DNA from: Prevotella sp.
Lineage (GTDB): Bacteria; Bacteroidota; Bacteroidia; Bacteroidales; Bacteroidaceae
Reading direction: 5' to 3'
Assembly: GCA_016283605.1 (NCBI GenBank)
Contig: JAEENF010000131.1
Coordinates: 1-33,608, forward strand
DNA: 33,608 bases
Below the pieces are notes generated by a model. The model saw only the letters and a program-made list of their open reading frames with translations, made no database searches and was not told the DNA's origin. Positions 24,938 through 31,996 of this stretch are shown piece after piece. The position numbers were made by a program, and so were the translations under genes. The stretch's first letter is position 1. The number at the start of each line of letters is the position of its first letter.

Positions 24938-26164
24938 TTATTTCTTGCATTTAATAGAAAATGTATAGGGAAACTTCAGGTTGTAGAAGCCTTCGTGAAC
25001 TGTTGGGGCTCCCATGACGACCAGATAAAGGTGGCGTAACTGGTGTCCGGAGGGAACGGTAAACGTGTTGCCATTAACGGCTCCGTAGAGCGTCTCGTCA
25101 TTGGTGGTGACACCCACAAAGCCGTAGCGCAGGTTCTTACCGTTAACGCGCACACGGAATGTGCGGGCACTGAGGTCTGTGCGATTGTCCAGAAGGATGG
25201 CGTTGAAGCCATAGCTCTCGAGTGTGTCGACAGGTGCCAGCATGCCCTTACCCTGCGCCTTGAGTTCGGTATCGAAAGTGCAGGCATAGCTGCGTGTCTC
25301 GTTGCGGGCGTGTTGGAAGTCGAAGTTCACCAAGTGCTGGTAGCCTTGTAACATTTCATCGCAGAAAGCCGACTGTGAGAGGCCATAAAGGCGCATATAG
25401 GTAGATGCGGGATCTTCGCCGATACGTCCCTGACGGAACAGTTCGGCAATACTTTTCCGGCCATGTAGATCGCTCCACCACTGGATGACATAGGGTGAAT
25501 GGTAGATGTTCTCCATGTGGAGGAATGCCTTATGAGTGAGCTTCTTGAAGGCCTCAAAATGGTAGTTTTCGTCGGTAAGCCAGTCAGGATTCACCTGCCA
25601 TAGCATCCACTGTGAGGTCATCTCGAAAAATCCTGTACCGCCCCAGCACTGACCGATGCTGTCTGCCATGATCTGTGCCTGGAAGGAGTGTCCCAGTTCG
25701 TGGGCCATACAGTTCATCTTGACATCCTGTATGCGGTTGGGGGCTACCCAAAGTGCCCCGATAAAGTTATCATAGGTACCACCGTAGGCTGTTCCGTCGA
25801 GCGAGTAGTTCACCATTACCATCATTTTGTAGCGATCAGCCTTTGAAGGGCCTGTCACCCAACCCAGCGTATCGCGGAAGAAATGGTAGAAATGTTGTAC
25901 ACGATAGCGCAGGTTGTCCAGGCGGAATGCCATGGGTTTGCCCTCGAGCATTGGCGGATTATTCAGGTCCTGTCCGAAGCCCTTCTCCCACATAAAGATA
26001 AGGTCAGGGGTCTCGATGCTGCGTTGTAGTGACCACTGCGAAGTGTCGGCTCTAAGATTCATACCACGCAAGTCCTCAGGTACATAAATTAACTTATCAC
26101 CGTCGTTAGCCACGAGGGCCATCGAACAGCAAAAAAGCAGTGTTGTTAAGGCAGTCTTTATCAT
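24938..26164 (-). CDS. Secreted DUF6055-type putative metallopeptidase
   Basis: This 408-residue protein starts at an ATG followed by a clear signal peptide (MIKTALTTLLFCCSMALVAN). The mature part begins LIYVPEDLRG and carries MAHELGHSF, with HELGH at 155-159, followed by FFEMTSQWMLWQ, where Glu181 is the likely third zinc ligand. The segment RYKMMVMVNY .. YGGTYDNFIGALWVAP aligns with KYKMMVLMNH .. YGGGYDFVINALWLNP in the next gene's middle domain, so the two are paralogues. Families of this type are annotated DUF6055 and occur in secreted proteins of bacteria and fungi. Catalysis has not been established to my knowledge. It is the first gene of a four-gene operon, with a TAnnTTTG promoter just upstream. 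Its job is probably cleavage of protein or glycoprotein substrate outside the cell, an inference from the motif and context. Confidence 0.8.
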   Translation of the reverse strand: MIKTALTTLLFCCSMALVANDGDKLIYVPEDLRGMNLRADTSQWSLQRSIETPDLIFMWEKGFGQDLNNPPMLEGKPMAFRLDNLRYRVQHFYHFFRDTLGWVTGPSKADRYKMMVMVNYSLDGTAYGGTYDNFIGALWVAPNRIQDVKMNCMAHELGHSFQAQIMADSIGQCWGGTGFFEMTSQWMLWQVNPDWLTDENYHFEAFKKLTHKAFLHMENIYHSPYVIQWWSDLHGRKSIAELFRQGRIGEDPASTYMRLYGLSQSAFCDEMLQGYQHLVNFDFQHARNETRSYACTFDTELKAQGKGMLAPVDTLESYGFNAILLDNRTDLSARTFRVRVNGKNLRYGFVGVTTNDETLYGAVNGNTFTVPSGHQLRHLYLVVMGAPTVHEGFYNLKFPYTFSIKCKK

Positions 26165-26195
26165 TGGTTATTGACGTTTGTGACCATTTACGCCA

Positions 26196-26203
26196 CAAAG
26201 GTA
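26196..26203 (-). promoter_or_regulatory. Predicted -7 box of the minus-strand protease/GH43 operon
   Basis: On the minus strand the bases read TACCTTTG, matching TAnnTTTG. The -33 element is weak (TTCG about 19 bases upstream). The leader to the ATG at 26164 would be about 25 bases. Confidence 0.55.
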
Positions 26204-26232
26204 AGTTATTTAAATGATTTCGAATGAAAAAT

Positions 26233-26262
26233 CTGACCAAGAATATGACAAAATCGTCCAAA
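26233..26262 (+). promoter_or_regulatory. Candidate operator, weaker copy (21-bp period)
   Basis: CTGACCAAG (26233-26241) and TCGTCCAAA (26254-26262) are spaced 21 bases start to start, as in the site at 13324. The first half is diverged. It lies just upstream of the minus-strand promoter. Confidence 0.35.
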
Positions 26263-26281
26263 ATAGCGCAAAATTCATTGA

Positions 26282-26311
26282 ATTAGACAATATTTCAAAC
26301 ACTTTAGACTA
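26282..26311 (-). promoter_or_regulatory. Candidate operator: direct repeat with 21-bp period
   Basis: Read on the minus strand the site is TAGTCTAAA, 12 bases, TTGTCTAAT. It has the same nonamer and spacing as the site at 13324-13353. It ends about 6 bases before the predicted -33 element of the plus-strand operon. Confidence 0.45.
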
Positions 26312-26317
26312 TTTTTT

Positions 26318-26348
26318 TATGCTGATACCTAATAAATTACTACTTTTG
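26318..26348 (+). promoter_or_regulatory. Predicted Bacteroidetes promoter of the GH146/GH97/GH127 operon
   Basis: TACTTTTG at 26341-26348 matches TAnnTTTG, and TATG at 26318-26321 lies exactly 19 bases upstream in the -33 position. Transcription would start near 26353, which favours the ATG at 26381 over the one at 26366. Confidence 0.6.
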
Positions 26349-26380
26349 AACCGTGAAGAAAAAAAATGACTGAAAAATAT

Positions 26381-29293
26381 ATGAAAAAGAGAATGGTTAC
26401 GGTTCTGGTGTCAGCACTGGTGTGCATAGGGCTATGGGCAGCAGGCAACCGCACGATAACGAGTGTTGAAAGTGTCAGCGTAGAGGCACCCGCAGGTTGT
26501 ACTCCACGCCTACCCTATCAGTTGTGGGTGACCTATGCTGACGGCACGGCTGAATACCGGCAGGTAAAATGGCTTAATTTCTGGGAAGCGACAGAGATGG
26601 CAGAGGCTGACGTTTCCATCAATCCTGTGGGTACAGAGTATAAGGTTCGTGGATTCCTTATCGGTGACAATACGACGCCTAACGGCTTTCCCGTGACGGC
26701 ACAGGTTCGTGTGACCGACAGTTCATGGCACGTGCCCTCGAACATTCCAGTGGCCGAGACGCTGCCATTGGACCAGGTGAGTATTGACGGTGACAACCGT
26801 CTGACATGGAACCGTGACCTGGATATCGATCAGCTCATCAGTCTGCCCGTGAAACAGCAACTGTATAACTATCGCGACACATACGGAATGTCTACAGAGG
26901 GCTATCCTGTGGCCGACGGCTGGGACTCGCCGACAACGAAACTGAAGGGTCACGGATCTGGCCACTATATGTCGGCCATGGCCATGGCTTTTGCCAGTTG
27001 TCAGGATCCTGCAAAGAAGGCCATCTTAAAGAAAAACATCAAAGAGATGGTTGACGTCCTGCGCGAGTGTCAGGAGAAGACCTTTGTGTGGAACGATAAG
27101 TTAGGCCGCTATTGGGAGGCTCGTGACTTTGCCCCTGAGGAGGAACTGAAACAGTTGCAGGGTACGTGGAAGGATTTCGACCGCTACAAGCAGCACTGCG
27201 AACAGTATGGCTACGGCTACCTGAACGCCATTCCAGCCCAGCACTGCGTACTGATAGAAATGTATCGCGCGTACAATAATGAAGAGTGGGTGTGGGCACC
27301 GTATTATTCGGTTCACAAACAGCTGGCAGGTCTAATTGACATTGCCACCTATATCGATGACAAGACCACAGCCCAAAAGGCACTGCTCATAGCTAAGGAT
27401 ATGGGGTTGTGGGTGTGGAACCGACTGCACTATCGTACCTTCGTCAAGAGCGACGGACGCCAGGACGAGCGTCGTTCACGTCCTGGCAACCGCCATGAAA
27501 TGTGGAATATGTATATTGCCGGCGAAGTGGGAGGTATTGCGGAGTCACTGGCACGACTCTCGGAGATGACTGGTAACAAAGAGGAAAAAGCCCACCTGTT
27601 AGAGGCTGCTAACTATTTTGACAGTCCGGCATTCTTCAATCCATTAGCTAAGAATGTAGACGCCATCCGTACGCGCCATGCCAATCAGCATATACCTATG
27701 GTAACTGGTGCGTTGCGCTCGTTCCGTAGCAACAATAATCCGTACTACTATAATCTGGCTCAGAATTTCTGGACTATGATACAGGGGCGCTACCGCTATG
27801 CCATGGGTGGTGTGGGTAATGGTGAAATGTTTCGACAGCCTTATTCACAGATTACTTCGATGGCAAACAACGTCAGCAGTTGGGGCGGGCACATCGTCCC
27901 TGAATCGACTATTAACGAGACGTGCTGTGCCTATAACTTAGCAAAGCTCACCAAGGATCTGAACTGCTTCAATCCTGACGATGCACGCTATATGGACTAC
28001 TACGAGCGCGTGCTTTACAATCAGATTATTGGATCAGTGAATCCCCGTGAGTATCAGACAGTCTACCAGTATGCCGTGGGTATCGATGCCTCGAAACCTT
28101 GGGGTAATGAGACTCCACAGTCTACCTGCTGTGGTGGTACGGGTGTCGAGAACCACGTGAAATATCAGGAGGCAGTTTACTTCGTCAACGATAATACGCT
28201 GTGGGTGGCACTATATATGCCTACGACGGCTAACTGGTCCCAGAAGGGTGTCATCATCCGTCAGGAATGCCAATGGCCTGCTGAGAAGTCGATAATTAAA
28301 GTTCTTAAGAGTCAAGTACCAGAAGCCAAGAGTAGGTTTGCCATGAAACTTCGTGTCCCTTACTGGGCTACTCAAGGATTTGATGTGAAACTGAATGGCA
28401 AAAGTATTGCCAAGCACTATCAACCATCTAGCTATGTCGAGATTCCCACACGCACATGGTCGTCGGAAGATGTAGTTGAGGTCGTGATGCCCTTCACCAA
28501 GCACCTCGATTTCGGTCCTGACAAGATGGAAACGGCTCCTGCTTACGAGGAAGATGGCAAAACGCAGTATACGCCTATGTGGACGGGAGCCTTTATGTAC
28601 GGTCCACTGGTAATGGCTGCTACGGGCATCAGAAACTGGGACGAAGCTACTATTGATGTGCGTAGCGACTTGAGTGATGTGGTGCTCAATGGTGCCAAAG
28701 GCATTACGGGCTATGATGCCAACCTATATACGCTGACGTGGAACGGATGTAATTTTGTTCCTGACTATGCTTGTGACGAACACGCCACCCATTATTTCCG
28801 CATGAACATCCCTTCATCAAACAGTGTAATTGGTGGTACTCTTGCCGATATTGATAAATCGCAACTCCGTGAACTGCTTATTATCGCCAAACAGCGCGTT
28901 GACGAACAGCAGGCATGGAACGCTCTGACAGTAAAGGTACCCGAATACGCTCCTTGGGCTCCGCACGGTTTTGCACGCATGACAGAGCAGATGACGTTGA
29001 CCCAGAGCTGCCTTGAAGCCTCTGACGACAAGTATACTCAAGAGGAAATTGACAAAGCGGCCGGTGCTCTGAATGCTGTTATTAACACCATGCGTCCTGG
29101 CAATCTTGCCGAACTCGAGGATATGCAAGAGCTGTTACAGGTGCTCGACGAGGTGAAGAAGAGCGACCACAAGGATGCCGCAACGCACGAGGCCATCAAC
29201 TATGCCGGTATGGTCATCCGCTATGTCAGCAACGGTAGTGGCACAAGAGATATGATTAATCGTGCAACAAGACAGCTTAGTGAAGTGAAGTGA
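26381..29293 (+). CDS. GH146/GH127-like beta-L-arabinofuranosidase (DUF1680 superfamily) with Ig-like N-terminus
   Basis: This 970-residue secreted protein starts at the ATG that opens the signal peptide MKKRMVTVLVSALVCIGLWAAG; an ATG at 26366 would add five residues. Residues about 30-113 form an Ig-like domain of the Big_4 type (LPYQLWVTYADGTAEYRQVKW). The (alpha/alpha)6 catalytic region follows. It has GHGSGHYMSA (190-199), GNGEMFRQP (Glu481, position of the catalytic acid/base), NETCCAYNLAKLT (Glu513, Cys515) and CCGGTGVENHVKY (Cys583/Cys584). The Glu plus three Cys set matches the zinc site and cysteine nucleophile known for GH127/GH146. The HGSGHY and CCGGTG motifs favour GH146. The last ~130 residues are helical, FIVAR-like, and not recognised with certainty. 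It is the first gene of the plus operon. Removal of beta-linked L-arabinofuranose is the expected reaction; the exact linkage is unknown. Confidence 0.85.
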   Translation: MKKRMVTVLVSALVCIGLWAAGNRTITSVESVSVEAPAGCTPRLPYQLWVTYADGTAEYRQVKWLNFWEATEMAEADVSINPVGTEYKVRGFLIGDNTTPNGFPVTAQVRVTDSSWHVPSNIPVAETLPLDQVSIDGDNRLTWNRDLDIDQLISLPVKQQLYNYRDTYGMSTEGYPVADGWDSPTTKLKGHGSGHYMSAMAMAFASCQDPAKKAILKKNIKEMVDVLRECQEKTFVWNDKLGRYWEARDFAPEEELKQLQGTWKDFDRYKQHCEQYGYGYLNAIPAQHCVLIEMYRAYNNEEWVWAPYYSVHKQLAGLIDIATYIDDKTTAQKALLIAKDMGLWVWNRLHYRTFVKSDGRQDERRSRPGNRHEMWNMYIAGEVGGIAESLARLSEMTGNKEEKAHLLEAANYFDSPAFFNPLAKNVDAIRTRHANQHIPMVTGALRSFRSNNNPYYYNLAQNFWTMIQGRYRYAMGGVGNGEMFRQPYSQITSMANNVSSWGGHIVPESTINETCCAYNLAKLTKDLNCFNPDDARYMDYYERVLYNQIIGSVNPREYQTVYQYAVGIDASKPWGNETPQSTCCGGTGVENHVKYQEAVYFVNDNTLWVALYMPTTANWSQKGVIIRQECQWPAEKSIIKVLKSQVPEAKSRFAMKLRVPYWATQGFDVKLNGKSIAKHYQPSSYVEIPTRTWSSEDVVEVVMPFTKHLDFGPDKMETAPAYEEDGKTQYTPMWTGAFMYGPLVMAATGIRNWDEATIDVRSDLSDVVLNGAKGITGYDANLYTLTWNGCNFVPDYACDEHATHYFRMNIPSSNSVIGGTLADIDKSQLRELLIIAKQRVDEQQAWNALTVKVPEYAPWAPHGFARMTEQMTLTQSCLEASDDKYTQEEIDKAAGALNAVINTMRPGNLAELEDMQELLQVLDEVKKSDHKDAATHEAINYAGMVIRYVSNGSGTRDMINRATRQLSEVK

Positions 29294-29329
29294 CATAATG
29301 TAGTAACGATATAACAGAATAACAAAGGA

Positions 29330-31996
29330 ATGAAAAAAATACTGACCCTTGTCATCAGCATGATAGTTACTTGTGGACAGTTGTCTGCCAAGGACTATAC
29401 ATTGGTTTCGCCCAATGGTAAGAATGAGGTGACCATCAGCAACGGGATCACACTGAAGGTATCGCGGCAGGGTAGAGAGGTTGTTTCCGTCAAGGCCAAC
29501 CTCAACGACCGTGATTTCAAGGTGAAAAATGTGAAAATATCGAAAGTGCTGAAGCATCATGTTAAGGCACCTTTCTACCGCCAGTCTGAGTTTGATGACA
29601 TCTTTCGCCAAGCCATTGTATATATCGACCGCGACCTGACAATGGAGGTACGTGCTTATGATGAGGGCGTGGCCTATAAATTCGTCAACTCAGTGAAGGG
29701 AGAAACCATTATAAAGGATGAAACGGCCGACTTTGTTTTCCCAGAAGACGCCAAAGCCTGGCTCTCGTATTCTACCAATAAAGACAACCCCTATGCTATG
29801 GCATTCCAGAACACCTACGACGAGACCATGCTTAGCAAGGCCAAGGATACGCCAGTCTTTCTGCCTGCAACGGTACAAAGTGGTGGTGTGAAAGTGACCA
29901 TCCTTGAAAGCGACTTGCACTCCTATCCCGGCATGTTCCTTAAGGTCAACGGCATACAACTAAAAGCTACTTTTGCTAAGTATCCCAAGAAAATGGCCTA
30001 CTACAGATGGCGCGGCATGAGCTATGTAGCTGAAACTGAGAACTATATTGCCAAGACGGCAGGAACGGACTGCTTCCCCTGGCGCGTGATGGCAATCACA
30101 GAGAAGGACACAGAAATGCCCACGAACAATCTGGTATATGCTTTGGCACGTGCCAACCAGATAGGCGACACAAGCTGGATCAAACCCGGCAAAGTGGCTT
30201 GGGACTGGTGGAACGATTGGAACTTAAAGGGTGTCGATTTTGAAGCAGGCATCAATACTCGTACGTACGAGTATTATATCGATTTTGCCGCCAAGAATCA
30301 TATCGCATATGTGGTGCTTGACGAGGGATGGTATGACTCTGCCAAGGGTGACATCATGCATGCTGTCAAGGATATTGATCTCAAACATCTCATTAACTAC
30401 GCCCAGCAGAAAGGTGTCGGCATTGTACTCTGGACTGTGTTCAACGTGCTCGACGAACACCTGAAGGAGGCTTGTGAAAGCTATGCTAAGATGGGAATCA
30501 AAGGTTTTAAGGTCGACTTTCTTGACCGTAACGATCAGACGGCTGTCGAGATGGGCGAGCGCATTGCCAAGACGTGTGCACATTATCATCTGTTTCTCGA
30601 CTACCACGGATACTTTACTCCCACAGGTATGAATCGCACTTATCCAAATATTCTGAATTACGAGGGTGTATTCGGAATGGAAGAGTGCCGCTGGGCAAAA
30701 AAGGAAACGGATATACCTCGCTACGATGTGACCTTTCCTTATATCCGAGGGATGGCAGGCAATGTTGACTTCACACCAGGTGCCATGCGTAACGGTACGA
30801 AAAACAACTGGGTAGAATGCTACCAAAACCCAGTTTCAATGGGTACGCGCTGTCACCAGTTGGCCTGTTACGTGCTGCATGATTCTCCCTTCACTATGCT
30901 ATGTGACGCGCCCACGAACTACGAGCGGGAGCAAGAATGCACAGATTTGATAACGAGTATACCAGACACATTCGATGAAACAAGGGTCTTGCAAGGTCAA
31001 ATAGGAAGTTATATTGTCACTGCTCGCCGTAAAGATAACGACTGGTATGTAGGTGGACAAGCGAACTGGGACGGGAAGGGAATCGAACTGTCTCTCGACT
31101 TCTTAAATCCTAGTGAAACTTATGAAGCAACTATCGTCTCCGATGGTGTAAATGCAAATCATAATGCTGAGGACTATGATATACAAGTAAAATATGTCAA
31201 AGCATCCGACAAATTAAATATCCGTATGGCATCTGGCGGAGGATTTCTTATTATATTCAAATGCCTCCAGTCTGGTGCAATTCAGCCTGTACCTTCAGGA
31301 AAAAGTATTCCAGACTTCTACAAAAAATATTTAGAGGCATACGGTCTCTACATTACCTCATCAGAAAAAGTCCGAAACGAGGCATTGCTACAAGCACGCG
31401 ACATTATGACACTCATGTTGGCTAAACGTCCTGACATCAAACAATATATGGCAAAACGAGGCTGTCACGTAATGGTCATCGGTGAGCAAGAAAAAACTTG
31501 TGACCTACCAGAATATTCACATTTATGTGATACACCAGAACATATCGCCTATTGGAACAAAAGGGCCAGAGGATTTGGCGGTGCACCAGAGGACGACTTG
31601 TCTTCGAGCTGTGGTGAAGAAAATCTCTTGGCTTTGCCTGGCGATCGTTACGAAGGAGAAAACATATTAATCCATGAATTCGCTCATCTGATTCATACAA
31701 TTGGTTTATTGGGGGTAGAACCCGATTTTAATCAAAAACTTGATGAAGTAATGAATCATGCAAAAAAGAATCATTTATGGGAAAACACTTATGCACTCAC
31801 TGACCGTTACGAGTATTTTGCAGAATGTGTACAATCATTCTTCAACTGCAATCGATATTCAAATCCAGCTAACGGAGTCCACAATGACATAAACAGACGA
31901 GACAAACTTAAGTCATACGATCCTATGATGTACCAACTACTATTAAATTATTTTAATGAAACAGATATTCCTATTAAAAACAAAATTCATGAATAA
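29330..31996 (+). CDS. GH97 (retaining, alpha-galactosidase-type) fused to a C-terminal HEFAH metallopeptidase-like domain
   Basis: This 888-residue secreted protein has two parts. Residues 21-645 are a complete GH97: N-terminal beta-sandwich, a barrel with WDWWNDW and VVLDEGWY, and a C-terminal beta domain ending GGGFLIIF. Asp396 in GFKVDFLDR is in the nucleophile position of retaining GH97, and glutamates in NYEGVFGMEE (443-452) supply the partner and calcium ligands. This pattern points to alpha-galactosidase, not alpha-glucosidase, activity. Residues about 655-888 form an unrelated domain starting PDFYKKYLEAYGL. It has SCGEENLLALPGDRY, ILIHEFAHLIH (HEFAH at 782-786) and RYEYFAECVQSFF (Glu828/Glu832), a zinc-peptidase-like layout. 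GH97 enzymes are normally about 640-700 residues. DNA from about 31080 to the stop is markedly AT-richer than its flanks. The gene starts 36 bases after the GH146-like gene and overlaps the next by 8. Confidence 0.9.
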   Translation: MKKILTLVISMIVTCGQLSAKDYTLVSPNGKNEVTISNGITLKVSRQGREVVSVKANLNDRDFKVKNVKISKVLKHHVKAPFYRQSEFDDIFRQAIVYIDRDLTMEVRAYDEGVAYKFVNSVKGETIIKDETADFVFPEDAKAWLSYSTNKDNPYAMAFQNTYDETMLSKAKDTPVFLPATVQSGGVKVTILESDLHSYPGMFLKVNGIQLKATFAKYPKKMAYYRWRGMSYVAETENYIAKTAGTDCFPWRVMAITEKDTEMPTNNLVYALARANQIGDTSWIKPGKVAWDWWNDWNLKGVDFEAGINTRTYEYYIDFAAKNHIAYVVLDEGWYDSAKGDIMHAVKDIDLKHLINYAQQKGVGIVLWTVFNVLDEHLKEACESYAKMGIKGFKVDFLDRNDQTAVEMGERIAKTCAHYHLFLDYHGYFTPTGMNRTYPNILNYEGVFGMEECRWAKKETDIPRYDVTFPYIRGMAGNVDFTPGAMRNGTKNNWVECYQNPVSMGTRCHQLACYVLHDSPFTMLCDAPTNYEREQECTDLITSIPDTFDETRVLQGQIGSYIVTARRKDNDWYVGGQANWDGKGIELSLDFLNPSETYEATIVSDGVNANHNAEDYDIQVKYVKASDKLNIRMASGGGFLIIFKCLQSGAIQPVPSGKSIPDFYKKYLEAYGLYITSSEKVRNEALLQARDIMTLMLAKRPDIKQYMAKRGCHVMVIGEQEKTCDLPEYSHLCDTPEHIAYWNKRARGFGGAPEDDLSSSCGEENLLALPGDRYEGENILIHEFAHLIHTIGLLGVEPDFNQKLDEVMNHAKKNHLWENTYALTDRYEYFAECVQSFFNCNRYSNPANGVHNDINRRDKLKSYDPMMYQLLLNYFNETDIPIKNKIHE

